Positions 1-11,970 are shown, counted from the first letter of the stretch. The stretch: 64,000 bases of DNA from Luethyella okanaganae (GCF_042660285.1 NZ_JBHSTP010000001.1:1240001-1304000), one strand, 5' to 3'. Program-made: numbers and translations. Notes: a model not told the origin generated them from the letters alone.

Positions 1-1
1 C

Positions 2-115
2 CTCCTCGCCATTCCGATGGTTCTGCTCTATTTCGCCGCGTGGGCGATCGCCTTCCTGCATGACAGGCGCGTGGCGAAAAGGAATAGCGAGCTCGAGGCC
101 GAACTCGCTGTCTAG
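2..115 (+). CDS. tatC: TatC C-terminal end (partial)
   Basis: Only the last 37 residues are in the window; the gene enters from the left edge and stops at TAG 113-115. The tail reads as a hydrophobic segment (LLAIPMVLLYFAAWAIAFL) followed by a short charged cytoplasmic end, which fits the last membrane helix of TatC, the core receptor of the twin-arginine export channel. The call also rests on context: in mycobacteria and other actinobacteria tatC is followed directly by helY, as here. Too little remains for independent proof. Confidence 0.7.
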   Translation, partial: LLAIPMVLLYFAAWAIAFLHDRRVAKRNSELEAELAV

Positions 116-125
116 GCTTGGGGGC

Positions 126-2564
126 GTGAACACACTCTCGCCGGCTGAGCGTTATGCGGCATCCCGGGCCGGTCGAGCTCAGCCGAAGCTCGAGGCGTTC
201 CGTGACGGCCTGCGTTTCGACCTCGACCCCTTTCAGCGTGCCGCCTGCGGTTCCCTCGAGGGGGGCCGTAGCGTTCTCGTGGCAGCACCGACGGGTGCAG
301 GCAAGACGATCGTCGCCGAGTTCGCCGTGTTCTTGGCGATGCAGGAGGTCTCCGCGAAGGTCTTCTACACGGCGCCGATGAAGGCGCTCAGCAACCAAAA
401 GTTCCAGGAGTTCGTCGCCGAGTACGGTCCGGACGATGTCGGCCTGCTCACCGGTGACACCAATATCAACTCGGGCGCGCGCATCGTGGTCATGACGACC
501 GAGGTGCTCAGGAACATGCTCTACGCCGACTCCGAGCTGCTCTCGGATCTGGCCTACGTCGTCATGGACGAAGTGCACTATCTCGCCGATCGGTTCCGTG
601 GCGCCGTGTGGGAGGAGGTCATCATCCACCTCCCGTCAGAGGTGCGGCTCGTCTCGCTCAGCGCGACCGTCTCCAACGCGGAGGAGTTCGGCGATTGGCT
701 GCAGGCGGTGCGAGGCGAGACCGACGTCATCGTCTCCGAGGAGCGCCCCGTGCCGCTCGAACAGCATGTGCTCGTGCGCAGCAAGATGCTTGATCTCTTC
801 GACTCGTCCGGACTCGCCGCGACGACCCGTGTCAACCCGGAGCTCATGCGGCTCGCCCAGGCCGGTGGGCGCTCGATCCAGGTCCGTTCGCTCTCCGGAC
901 GGCGCGGCGGCGATCGGGGCCGCTACCACCGCCCGACAGCCAATGCCGGGCGGATGCACCGCTCGGAGATCATCGCCCTGCTCGAAGGCAAGAATCTGCT
1001 CCCGGCGATCTTCTTCGTGTTCAGCCGGATCGGCTGCGATCAGGCGGTGCGACAGGTGTTGCGCGATGGGGTGCGATTGACGCAGGCGCATGAACGCGAC
1101 GAGATCCGGCGGATCGTCGAGGAGCGATGCCGCACGCTGCTCGACGAGGATCTCGCGGTGCTCGGCTACTGGGAATGGCTCGAAGGCCTGGAACGCGGAG
1201 TGGCCGCACACCACGCCGGCATGCTCCCCGCCTTCAAGGAGGTCGTCGAGGAGCTCTTCCAGAAGAAGCTCGTAAAGGCGGTCTTCGCCACGGAGACGCT
1301 CGCGCTCGGCATCAACATGCCGGCACGCACCGTCGTGCTCGAGAAGCTCGAAAAGTTCAATGGCGAGGCACGCGTGCCGATCACCCCGGGGGAGTACACG
1401 CAGCTCACCGGTCGCGCAGGACGTCGCGGCATCGACGTTGAGGGCCATTCGGTCATCCAGTGGCAGGACGGGCTCGACCCGCAGGCCGTGGCATCCCTCG
1501 CTTCACGACGCAGCTACCCGCTCAACTCGAGTTTCCGGCCCACCTACAACATGGCGGTCAACCTCATCGAGCAGTTCGGTCGGGAGCGCACGCGTGAGAT
1601 CCTCGAGTCGTCGTTTGCGCAGTTCCAGGCCGACAGGGCCGTCGTCGACCTTGCGCGCACCGTACGCCAGCAGGTGGAGTCGCTGGCCGGCTACGAGAAG
1701 TCCATGCGGTGCCATCTGGGCGACTTCACCGAATACGCCGCCATCCGCCGCTCGTTGAACGCGCTCGAGAAGCAGGGAGCGAAGAACGAGCAGCAGTCAC
1801 GCGCGGTACGCGAGAAACGGCAGCGCGAGCTCGGCGCGCTTCGTTCACGCCTGCGCTCGCATCCCTGCCACGGCTGCCCGGAACGTGAACAGCATGCGCG
1901 CTGGGCGGAACGCTGGTGGCGGCTGAAGAAACAGACGGACGCGCTGAGCCAGCAGATCCAAACCCGCACGGGCGCCATAGCCCGAGTCTTCGACCGAGTC
2001 ACCGACGTGCTGCTCGGCTTCGGCTATCTCGAACAGGACGCTCATGGCCGGGTCGGGGCGAGCCGCAGTGGAAGGGTGCTGCGCCGTATCTACGGCGAGC
2101 GCGACCTCCTCGTCGCCGAATCTCTGCGCCGTGGAATCTGGAAGGAGCTCGAACCGCCGGGGATCGCCGCCATGGCATGCGCCCTCGTCTACGAGCCACG
2201 TCGCGACGAAGGAGTCACTTCGGACCGGTATCTGCCCCGCGGGGCATTCCGTCCTGCGCTCGAGCGGACGCAAGAGCTCTGGAGCGTTCTCGACGATCTG
2301 GAGCGCGACAACAAGCTGCCGGGGAGCGAGCCACTCGCCACCGGACTCTGCCTCGCGATGTGGAAGTGGGCTCGCGGGGCGGCTCTCGGCGAGGTGCTCT
2401 CAGACGCCGACATGGCCGCGGGCGATTTCGTGCGCTGGACGAAGCAGACGATCGATCTGCTCGACCAGCTGTCGCTCGTCGCCGACAACCCGCTGGGACG
2501 CACGGCTCGTCAGGCAATGGATGCGATCCGCCGCGGTATCGTCGCCTACTCCTCGGTCGCCTGA
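126..2564 (+). CDS. helY: HelY-like DEAD/DEAH-box RNA helicase
   Basis: Ski2/Mtr4-like superfamily 2 helicase of about 812 residues, probably acting in RNA turnover. Visible motifs: Walker A APTGAGKT near residue 54, DEVH box near 148, SAT motif near 179 and motif VI QLTGRAGRRG near 426. The C-terminal half has the extended region of the Ski2 family, including a CHGCPE motif. An upstream in-frame ATG at 60 overlaps tatC by 55 bases; GTG at 126, just after the tatC stop and the start of the conserved N-terminus, was preferred. The tatC-helY order is conserved in actinobacteria. RNA role is inferred from family. Confidence 0.88.
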   Translation: MNTLSPAERYAASRAGRAQPKLEAFRDGLRFDLDPFQRAACGSLEGGRSVLVAAPTGAGKTIVAEFAVFLAMQEVSAKVFYTAPMKALSNQKFQEFVAEYGPDDVGLLTGDTNINSGARIVVMTTEVLRNMLYADSELLSDLAYVVMDEVHYLADRFRGAVWEEVIIHLPSEVRLVSLSATVSNAEEFGDWLQAVRGETDVIVSEERPVPLEQHVLVRSKMLDLFDSSGLAATTRVNPELMRLAQAGGRSIQVRSLSGRRGGDRGRYHRPTANAGRMHRSEIIALLEGKNLLPAIFFVFSRIGCDQAVRQVLRDGVRLTQAHERDEIRRIVEERCRTLLDEDLAVLGYWEWLEGLERGVAAHHAGMLPAFKEVVEELFQKKLVKAVFATETLALGINMPARTVVLEKLEKFNGEARVPITPGEYTQLTGRAGRRGIDVEGHSVIQWQDGLDPQAVASLASRRSYPLNSSFRPTYNMAVNLIEQFGRERTREILESSFAQFQADRAVVDLARTVRQQVESLAGYEKSMRCHLGDFTEYAAIRRSLNALEKQGAKNEQQSRAVREKRQRELGALRSRLRSHPCHGCPEREQHARWAERWWRLKKQTDALSQQIQTRTGAIARVFDRVTDVLLGFGYLEQDAHGRVGASRSGRVLRRIYGERDLLVAESLRRGIWKELEPPGIAAMACALVYEPRRDEGVTSDRYLPRGAFRPALERTQELWSVLDDLERDNKLPGSEPLATGLCLAMWKWARGAALGEVLSDADMAAGDFVRWTKQTIDLLDQLSLVADNPLGRTARQAMDAIRRGIVAYSSVA

Positions 2565-2654
2565 CGACGGCCGTCCTGACACGGTCGCTGCTCGTTGCGG
2601 CGCTCGGACCGCCGCATGCAGAGAACCCCGGTATTACTCGCATAGGCTGATCTG

Positions 2655-4211
2655 GTGAACCCGGCCAGCCCGCTCCAGCGCAGCGCAGCGACGATGCCGT
2701 TCTGGGTGGCGCTGCTCCTCGCCGCCGGTGCGGGAGCCATGCTCGACGGGGCGTTCCCCGACCGCGGCTGGTGGGTGCTGGCCCCGATCGCCGTCGCGCT
2801 ATTCCTCTCGGCACTCGTCGGGCGCGGACCGTGGACAGGCATGCTCCTGGGCCTGGTCACGGGACTGAGCTTCTGGAGCGTGCACATCTCCTGGCTCACG
2901 CTCTATCTCGGACCGGTTCCCTGGCTCGCCCTTGCTTGCCTCCAGGCGATCTTCTTCGCGATCGGCGCATCCCTCATCACGGTTGTGCTCACGTGGGGCC
3001 CACGCACCTGGCCGACGCGTCTCGGACGGCTCGGCATGGTGCCGATCGTCGTCGCCGGCCTCTGGACCGCGCGAGAAGCCTTCACCGCGGTGTGGCCGTA
3101 TGGAGGTTTCGCCTGGGGTCGGCTGGCCATCTCGCAGTCGGAAAGCCCCTTCGGGCCGCTCGTGGCTTGGGTCGGCGTATCCGGCCTGGGCTTCCTTCTG
3201 GCCTGGCTGGCCGCGCTCGGGGTGCAGCTCGTGCGCGAGCGGGCCTTCTCCGTCTCCTGGCGCGGCGGCATCGCCATGGCTGCGGTAGCGCTGCTGCTGG
3301 CATTTCCCGCCTGGCCGACGATCCAATCGGGAACCACCCGGCTCGCCGCTGTTCAAGGCAATGCGGATGCCGGGCTCTTCGCCGACTATTCACCGGGTGA
3401 GATCCTGCAGGATCATGTCTCCGCGACGCTGCCCCTCGTCGGAGAGGACGTCGACATGGTGGTCTGGCCCGAGAACAGCGCGGACATCGATCCGCTGCGG
3501 GCTCCGCAGGCCGCAAAAGTTCTCGACTACATCAGTCGACAGATGGGGACGCCCCTCGTGACCGGCACGATCACCCACCGTGACGAGAAGTACTACAACA
3601 CCTCGCTGCTCTGGAAGGCGGGGGTGGGGGCCGTCGACATCTACGACAAGGTGCATCCGGTTCCGTTCGCGGAGTACATGCCCGACCGGGCGTTCTGGCG
3701 CCCGTTCGCGCCGAGCCTCATCGACCTGATCAGCCGCGATTACACGAGTGGGACGCAGAACAACGTCTTCGACATCGATGGCGTCATCGCGGGGGTCGCG
3801 ATCTGTTTCGACATCGCGGACGACCAATTGATCAAGGAGATGATCTCCAACGATGCCGAGATCATCCTCGCCCAGACCAACAACGCCGACTTCGGCCGCG
3901 CGGACAATCAGACCGACGAGAGCGTCCAGCAACTGGCGATAGCGCGTATGCGGGCGATCGAAGCCGGTCGCACCGTCGTCAACATCTCCACAGTCGGCAC
4001 GAGCGCGATCGTCGCGCCCGACGGCAGCACGATCGACAGTCTCCCAACGTTCACCTCCGGCGCGATGGTGCAGACCGTTCCCCTGAGCAACACGGTCACC
4101 CCGGCCATCGCAGTCGGGCGCGGCATCGAATGGCTCGTATCCGGCGTCGGACTCGCCGGACTCCTGCTCGCCTACCTCACCGCCGCACGGAGGAGGTGGT
4201 GGCGCGACTAA
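2655..4211 (+). CDS. lnt: Apolipoprotein N-acyltransferase
   Basis: Integral membrane enzyme of 518 residues that adds the third acyl chain to the N-terminal Cys of lipoproteins. About six N-terminal membrane segments precede a nitrilase-fold periplasmic domain and a final helix near residue 490. The Glu-Lys-Cys triad can be placed: E273 in WPENS, K332 in YDKVHP and C384 in AICFD. GTG start at 2655. In mycobacteria the same locus encodes Lnt fused to or paired with the polyprenol-phosphate mannose synthase Ppm1, next to rbpA; here rbpA follows at once (convergent) and no Ppm domain is present. Confidence 0.9.
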   Translation: MNPASPLQRSAATMPFWVALLLAAGAGAMLDGAFPDRGWWVLAPIAVALFLSALVGRGPWTGMLLGLVTGLSFWSVHISWLTLYLGPVPWLALACLQAIFFAIGASLITVVLTWGPRTWPTRLGRLGMVPIVVAGLWTAREAFTAVWPYGGFAWGRLAISQSESPFGPLVAWVGVSGLGFLLAWLAALGVQLVRERAFSVSWRGGIAMAAVALLLAFPAWPTIQSGTTRLAAVQGNADAGLFADYSPGEILQDHVSATLPLVGEDVDMVVWPENSADIDPLRAPQAAKVLDYISRQMGTPLVTGTITHRDEKYYNTSLLWKAGVGAVDIYDKVHPVPFAEYMPDRAFWRPFAPSLIDLISRDYTSGTQNNVFDIDGVIAGVAICFDIADDQLIKEMISNDAEIILAQTNNADFGRADNQTDESVQQLAIARMRAIEAGRTVVNISTVGTSAIVAPDGSTIDSLPTFTSGAMVQTVPLSNTVTPAIAVGRGIEWLVSGVGLAGLLLAYLTAARRRWWRD

Positions 4212-4274
4212 GCCCGATACGCGTAGACGTGATCTGTCTAGACCCGAAGGCCAAAATCCAGAGGGAGGAGGCCT

Positions 4275-4640
4275 CTATGCGCCGATCTTGTGCTCGCCGC
4301 GGCGAGCACGCAAATGGCTCAACCGCTCCTGCAGCAGATCCTCGAGCTCGGCGCGCGTGCGTCGTTCGAGCAGCATGTCCCAATGGGTACGGGCGACCTT
4401 CTCCTCGGAGTGGTCGATCACGACCGGCTTCGAGTCGACGAGCAGGGTAGCCTCATGGCCGCAGTACTTGCACTCCCAGGCGTCAGGCGCCTCCGCGTCC
4501 GCGGCGAAGGTCATCACCGTCTCACGGCCGCACGCGGCACACAGATATGTGTGATTGGCGCGCGGAGAAAAGCTGACGCCCTCTTCGCTCTGTAGGCTCT
4601 GGGCGCCCAGTCTCATTCCACGCAAACTACGATCTGCCAT
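4275..4640 (-). CDS. rbpA: RNA polymerase-binding protein RbpA
   Basis: Actinobacterial transcription activator of 121 residues that binds the principal sigma factor and promoter DNA and stabilises the open complex. The N-terminal tail MADRSLRGMRLGAQS, a central zinc-ribbon region with CAAC and CKYC, and the C-terminal sigma-interaction segment with THWDMLLERR are all present. The four Cys resemble Streptomyces RbpA; the M. tuberculosis protein has lost most of them. The ATG is preceded on its strand by AGAGGAGA, a good ribosome binding site. Confidence 0.95.
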   Translation of the reverse strand: MADRSLRGMRLGAQSLQSEEGVSFSPRANHTYLCAACGRETVMTFAADAEAPDAWECKYCGHEATLLVDSKPVVIDHSEEKVARTHWDMLLERRTRAELEDLLQERLSHLRARRGEHKIGA

Positions 4641-4769
4641 TGTGTGGTCTCCTCTCGCGATGCATGCTCAGTTATAAACCGTCAAGCTGGACGTTATCTT
4701 TCTGTAATCCGAGGATTGCCAGACAACTCCCAGTCTCCCTGTTCGGTCCGTGGATCCGCCGCCGCCGAC

Positions 4770-5537
4770 TCAGCCGCGGCTGCCCACAAGCGATACCGCG
4801 ACATCGCAGCGATCGGTCACGAGTCCATCCACGCCGAGATCGAGCAGCCTCGTCATATCGGCCGGCTCGTTGACCGTCCAGACGTGCACCTCGAGCCCGG
4901 CACGGTGCACGGCGCGAAGGAGTCGAGGCGTGACGATGCGCAGCCCGGCGGCATGCTCGGGAATCTGCACGGCGACGAGGCCGTCCAGGGCGCGGCGCAC
5001 GCTATCGCTCATGCCGAGCCTCGCCGCGAGGAGAGCCAACGCAAACCTGGGGGCGGACGCCGAACTGGCCACACCGGGAAGCAGCGCGACCGTGCGTTGC
5101 CGACGGGATTCGGAGAACGAGGTGACGAGAACACGGGCGACGGCTCCGGCATGCCGCACCGCGAGTGCCGTCGCCTCGATCGCGTCATCGCTTTTCACAT
5201 CGATATTGAAACGCGTCTCGGGAAAGGCGTCGAGTGCTTCGGCGAGGGAGGCGAACGACTGCCCGTGCCCGAGGTCGATGCGCTTGAGTTCGGCGAGGGT
5301 CAATTGATCGACGCGGATGTCGCGGCCCACGAGCCGCGACAGGTCGCGATCGTGGCTGATCACTGCGATCCCGTCGAGCGTGGCATGAACATCCGTCTCG
5401 ACATGCGTCGCCCCCGTGGAGAGCGCCTTCAAGAAGGCGAGGAGCGTGTTCTCGGGCGCCTCGATCGCGAGTCCCCGATGCGCGAGGACCCGCGGCCACG
5501 GGGTGTCCAGATAAGTGCCGCCTCGCCGAGAAGACAT
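4770..5537 (-). CDS. Glycerophosphodiester phosphodiesterase
   Basis: Protein of 255 residues of the GDPD (UgpQ-like) TIM-barrel family, which hydrolyses glycerophosphodiesters to glycerol 3-phosphate and an alcohol. Signature residues seen: AHRGLAIEAPENT near residue 19, the acidic pair in ETDVHATLDG near 48 and SHDRDL near 61. No signal peptide is apparent, so a cytoplasmic enzyme is likely. It lies downstream of the SPFH/NfeD pair on the same strand, 15 bases from the SPFH stop, and may be co-transcribed. Confidence 0.88.
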   Translation of the reverse strand: MSSRRGGTYLDTPWPRVLAHRGLAIEAPENTLLAFLKALSTGATHVETDVHATLDGIAVISHDRDLSRLVGRDIRVDQLTLAELKRIDLGHGQSFASLAEALDAFPETRFNIDVKSDDAIEATALAVRHAGAVARVLVTSFSESRRQRTVALLPGVASSASAPRFALALLAARLGMSDSVRRALDGLVAVQIPEHAAGLRIVTPRLLRAVHRAGLEVHVWTVNEPADMTRLLDLGVDGLVTDRCDVAVSLVGSRG

Positions 5538-5552
5538 CGCGTCGCAGCGTCT

Positions 5553-6503
5553 CTAGGTCTGGCGGTCCTGCAGATCCCCGGCGGCCGGCGTTCCCGGCTG
5601 GCCGGGCGCACTTTGACCGAACGCCCTGCCGATGCCTTTGAGCGCCTCGGTCAACTCGCTCGGGACGATCCAGAGCTTGTTCGCCTGCCCTTCGGCAAGC
5701 TTGGGCAGCGTCTGCAGATACTGGTAGGCGAGCAGCTTCGGATCGGGATCCCCTTCGTGGATCGCCTTGAAGACGGTCATGATGGCCTCGGCCTCGCCTT
5801 GCGCGCGCAGAACGGCCGCCTTGGCGTCGCCCTCGGCGCTGAGGATCGCGGCCTGACGCGCTCCCTCCGCCGTGAGAATGGCGGATTGCTTCGTTCCCTC
5901 GGCAGTGAGGATGAGTGCGCGGCGATCACGCTCGGCACGCATCTGCTTCTCCATCGAGTCCTGGATCGAGTGGGGCGGATCGATGGCTTTGAGCTCGACC
6001 CGGGAGACACGGATGCCCCACTTTCCGGTTGCTTCGTCGAGCACGATGCGCAGCTGGCCGTTGATGTTGTCGCGGCTCGTGAGCGCCTCTTCGAGGTTCA
6101 GGCCGCCGACGACGTTGCGCAGCGTCGTGGTTGTGAGCTGTTCCACGGCACCGAGGTAGTTCGCGATCTCGTAGGTCGCGGCACGGGCATCTGTCACCTG
6201 GAAGTAGACGACCGTGTCGATCGAGACGACGAGATTGTCCTCGGTGATGACCGGCTGCGGCGGGAACGAGACGACGGTCTCACGCATGTCGACGAGCGGT
6301 CGGAGCTTGTCGATAAACGGCACCAGGATATTGAGGCCGGGTGTGAGCGTCTTGTGGTACCGACCGAGTCGCTCCACGACGCCCGCGTAAGCCTGCGGAA
6401 TGATGCGGATGGCTCGAAAAAGCGTGACGAGCACGAAGATCGCGATGACCGCGATGATGACGAAGATGATGATCTGCACCACGATCTGGGTGGGATCCGT
6501 CAT
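5553..6503 (-). CDS. SPFH/band 7 (stomatin-like) membrane protein
   Basis: Protein of 316 residues with one N-terminal membrane helix (about residues 8-28), then a band 7 domain (RIIPQAYAGVVERLGRYH onward) and a helical region rich in Glu/Ala with repeated LTAEGxxxAxILxAEG units near residues 200-240. This is the QmcA/HflK-like scaffold family linked to membrane microdomains and protease control. Its start overlaps the stop of the upstream NfeD gene by ATGA, and the SPFH-NfeD pairing is a well known conserved operon. RBS GAAAGGAG precedes the ATG. Confidence 0.9.
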   Translation of the reverse strand: MTDPTQIVVQIIIFVIIAVIAIFVLVTLFRAIRIIPQAYAGVVERLGRYHKTLTPGLNILVPFIDKLRPLVDMRETVVSFPPQPVITEDNLVVSIDTVVYFQVTDARAATYEIANYLGAVEQLTTTTLRNVVGGLNLEEALTSRDNINGQLRIVLDEATGKWGIRVSRVELKAIDPPHSIQDSMEKQMRAERDRRALILTAEGTKQSAILTAEGARQAAILSAEGDAKAAVLRAQGEAEAIMTVFKAIHEGDPDPKLLAYQYLQTLPKLAEGQANKLWIVPSELTEALKGIGRAFGQSAPGQPGTPAAGDLQDRQT

Positions 6504-6970
6504 GTGACGCTCCTTTCAGCAGGAACGACGACGGCCGTCGCCCCGTCGATTGCGGTCACGAGCACGCGTTCGCCGGCGGCGACGACCCGTTGCTCGGTGA
6601 CGGGGGAGAGGCGGGCGGTCCAGGTCTCGCCGTTCGCGAGGCGCACCTGGCCGCCGGCTGGGCCGATCGAGGTCGCGACTCGACCGTCGATCCCGAGCAG
6701 GGCGTCGACGTTGCTCCGGGCGGGATCGCCGCCCTTCTTCAGGGCGCGAAGCAGTGGCGGTCGGATGGTCAGCAGAAGAAGCACGGCGAAGAGCGCCGAG
6801 ATGACGATCTGCAACCACCATGGAGCGCCCAGCAGACCGGAGATCAGCCCGCCCAGGCTGCCGACGGCGATCATCAGGAAAGTGAACTCGAGGGTGAGCA
6901 TCTCGATCGTGACGAAGATCAGGATGAGGACGATCCAAGCGATCCACGCGTATGAGGAGATGACGTCCAC
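6500..6970 (-). CDS. NfeD family membrane protein
   Basis: Short NfeD protein of about 156 residues: three or four N-terminal membrane segments and a C-terminal soluble OB-fold domain (from about residue 85, LLGIDGRVATSIGP). It is the usual partner of the SPFH protein encoded directly downstream. An open frame extends far upstream to 7543, but the extension lacks NfeD similarity. GTG at 6970 with AAGGAG six bases upstream was chosen. Function of the pair is only generally understood (membrane domain organisation). Confidence 0.85.
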   Translation of the reverse strand: MDVISSYAWIAWIVLILIFVTIEMLTLEFTFLMIAVGSLGGLISGLLGAPWWLQIVISALFAVLLLLTIRPPLLRALKKGGDPARSNVDALLGIDGRVATSIGPAGGQVRLANGETWTARLSPVTEQRVVAAGERVLVTAIDGATAVVVPAERSVT

Positions 6971-7108
6971 GACCCGCTCCTTCCGTTCGGTTTGATAAGA
7001 AGCTACCAGCTGGCGTCGGCGTCGCGGGGGATCTTGGTAGTCTCGGTGCGACAGACGCAGACGCAGGCCGACATGTCGGCGATTCACACTACACATTGAG
7101 GAGCATCC

Positions 7109-7867
7109 GTGACCAATCCACTCGCACCGGGTTCGCTGAGCGGCAGGACCGCACTCGTCACCGGATCGTCGCGGGGAATCGGCGCAGACACCGTGCGTTA
7201 CTTCGCCGCGGCCGGGGCGAGCGTCGTCATCAACTTTCGCAACAAGGAGGCGCGCGCCGCGAAGCTCGCCGACGAGATCCGGGCCGACGGTGCGACGGCG
7301 ATCACGGTCGGCGCCGATCTGACCGATCCGGCATCGGTCCGCAGAATGGTCGATGCGGTGTCCGCGGAGCTCGGAGACATCGACATTCTCGTCTTGAACG
7401 CCTCCGGCGGCATGGAGTCCGGCATGGCCGAGGACTACGCCATGGTGCTCAACCGCGACGCCCAGGTGAACGTCGTCGACACCGCGATCGACGCCATGGG
7501 CGAAGGGTCGCGAATCGTGTTCGTCACGAGCCACCAGGCTCACTTCATCCGCAACACGCCGACCATGCCCGAATACGAGCCCGTCGCGCTCAGCAAGCGC
7601 GCGGGGGAGGACGCGCTACGTGCGAAGCTCCCGCTACTCGATGAGGCCGGCATCGAGTTCGTCGTCGTCTCCGGCGACATGATCGAGGGCACCATCACCG
7701 CCACGCTGCTCGAACGCGCCAATCCCGGTGCGATCTCGGCACGCAAGGACTCCGCGGGAAGGCTCTACAACGTGAGCGAATTCGCCGCCGAGATCGCCGC
7801 CGCCGCGGTCGAACCGATTCCGGCCGACCACACGCGATACGTGGGGGACATCTCCGACTTCCGCTGA
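7109..7867 (+). CDS. SDR family oxidoreductase
   Basis: NAD(P)-dependent short-chain dehydrogenase/reductase of 252 residues with Rossmann motif TGSSRGIG near residue 16 and LVLNASGG near 95 (NNAG equivalent). The catalytic region reads EYEPVALSK: the Lys is there, but the position four before it, normally Tyr, is Val, and a Tyr lies seven before. It may be a divergent subfamily or non-classical enzyme. GTG start with GAGGAG upstream. Substrate cannot be told. Confidence 0.82.
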   Translation: MTNPLAPGSLSGRTALVTGSSRGIGADTVRYFAAAGASVVINFRNKEARAAKLADEIRADGATAITVGADLTDPASVRRMVDAVSAELGDIDILVLNASGGMESGMAEDYAMVLNRDAQVNVVDTAIDAMGEGSRIVFVTSHQAHFIRNTPTMPEYEPVALSKRAGEDALRAKLPLLDEAGIEFVVVSGDMIEGTITATLLERANPGAISARKDSAGRLYNVSEFAAEIAAAAVEPIPADHTRYVGDISDFR

Positions 7868-7874
7868 GCGCTTG

Positions 7875-7917
7875 GCGGTGCCCGCCCGGATTGCGACGCA
7901 TCCGAGGCGGGCACCGC
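7875..7917. terminator. Bidirectional hairpin terminator
   Basis: Perfect 12-base arms GCGGTGCCCGCC and GGCGGGCACCGC enclose an inner CGGAT/ATCCG stem and an 8-base loop, with a single bulged A. It lies between the end of the SDR gene and the end of the convergent amidase pseudogene, so it probably ends transcription from both sides. No strong T-run, as usual at this GC content. Confidence 0.7.
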
Positions 7918-7922
7918 GGTGC

Positions 7923-9014
7923 TCAGTCGAGCGAACCGTACAGCGCGGGACTCGTCCGCGCGTGGGTGGCCTGCTCGAAGGCGTAGCTCAGACCGATCAG
8001 TGTGCCCTCGTCGTAGTCGCGCCCGAGGAACTCAAGGTTGACGGCAGCGCCCGGGATGGTGGCGTCTTCAGCCACCGATTGTCCCATCGGCACCGTGACC
8101 GCGGGCATCCCGGTGTTCGGGCTCAGGCGCAGGTTGGTGCTCTGTGCGAGGTGGTTGGCGATGTAAACGTTCAGGTCGTGTTTGAACTCATTGGTCGAGC
8201 CGCTGCTCTCACCGAGGGCCCGAAAGAAGTCGGCCGACGGGTTGACCTCGACGACTGTGGCCCCGTGAGCCACGAGGGTCGCCTTCGCCTGTTCCCAGAA
8301 CCGGACCGTGGTGGTGTTGGAGCCGATCATCGAGGGCACGTAGCCGATGCGTGCACCCTGAAGGGCGATCGGGTCGAGGTACTCGGTGTACGACTCCGGC
8401 ACCTTAGCCTTTCTGCTCCGAGGTGACCGGGTCGAGGGGGTCGACGCCGACGATCGCGTCGAGCGCGACCGCGGCATCCGTGACACTGCGGGCGAGCGAG
8501 CCACCGGTGTCCTGGCTCAACACGAGAGGGATGATCCCGTGGTGGGCATGTCGACGGTGTCATAGTTGTCCTTCACCGCGATTGGCACACCGAGAAGCAT
8601 GCTCGTCATGCCCTGCGACGCGCGCACCGCATCCGCATCGGCTGCTGCCTGGATCGCGACGTCGCTCACGCTGATGATCGAGTTGAGCGCGCGGCCACCG
8701 ACAGCGGGGTCGACGACCTCGTGGTCGTAGGCGTCGATGCAATCGAGGTAGGCGTGGGTGATTGCGACGGACGTCGTGACCCCGGCGTTCATCGCTGCCT
8801 GCTTGTCGATGGTCGATGCCTCGATCAGGTCGAACGACCCGTCGTCGTAGATCATCCACTGCGAAACGCCGGTGAGGTCGGTGATGGTGAGCTGCCCGTC
8901 GGCGTCGGCGGTGGCTACAATCGCCCAGTCGGCGGATGCCGTGGTCGCACCGAGGTGGTCGGCCACGACCTGAAGGTCGGCTTCGGTGACCTGGCGATCT
9001 GAGGCATATGCCAC
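7923..9014 (-). pseudogene. Amidase-signature enzyme, internally deleted and frameshifted
   Basis: Remains of an amidase signature family hydrolase. The N-terminal piece (9014-8517) contains the catalytic Lys region GVPIAVKDNYDTVDMPTTG. The next recognisable part, GIIPLVLSQDTGGSLARSV, follows immediately in another frame, so roughly 100 codons carrying the Ser-cisSer-Lys core glycine/serine loop are missing. A second shift sits near 8405: TSEQKG ends at TAA while the rest (KVPESYTEYLDPIAL to the C-terminus) continues in the neighbouring frame. The C-terminal end looks complete. No signal peptide remains. Cannot encode an active amidase. Confidence 0.85.
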
Positions 9015-9416
9015 CGCGTGCGCTTCGTGAGGAAGGGGTGTCGGTCACACTGCGGAAGGTCGGTGCGGGTCGGGTAGATGAGGAAACCACTGAATTGTTG
9101 TGCAGCGGCAACAAACTACAACCGGCACGATGTTCGGGGCGTTTCAGTCGTGTTTCCAGGGCGCTAAGGATGGCAGGACCACTTCTTTACCTCGTTTTTA
9201 CCCCGTTTTTCAGGCCCTCCCGAGTGAGCGGGTGTGTCGTAGGGTGTGGCCTCCCAGCGGAGTGGTGGCTCCCGCAGAAACACTTCAGCGGTTCCATTGC
9301 CGCGACGGCGCCGGCGAAGGAGAATCAGACGTATCGCCTTTCAAAGCCGGCGAGCCCGAACCGGGCGACACCGACAGAGACCGCGAAGGCGGCCACCCTT
9401 CTCAGATGGAGACACG
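9015..9416. other. Gene-free stretch before the UvrA-like gene
   Basis: About 400 bases without a supportable gene. Open frames run through but show no recognisable domain. It must hold the promoter of the UvrA-like gene; a GGAG motif sits just before its ATG. No clear operator or hairpin was seen. Confidence 0.5.
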
Positions 9417-11804
<2,388 letters not shown>

Positions 11805-11970
11805 GCGAAGCCCTCGTCATCGCGCTGAACACGCGCGAGTGCCCGGTCATCTGTCGCTCTCGTGATTCCTCCATACAAGTCGGGATCTCCGACGTTCAAG
11901 ACGCAACCGAACTACACCGCGCAGGCGAGAAGACTGTCTAGGCAGATGGTCGGCTGATCGGTGCCGATCA

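Noticed and set aside
4644..6995. Very long open frame on the plus strand (783 residues)
   Set aside because: Antisense to the GDPD, SPFH and NfeD genes, which have clear motifs and ribosome binding sites; high GC makes such antisense frames common.
6971..7543. N-terminal extension of the NfeD frame
   Set aside because: Runs antisense to the SDR gene and lacks NfeD similarity; a good RBS marks the start at 6970.
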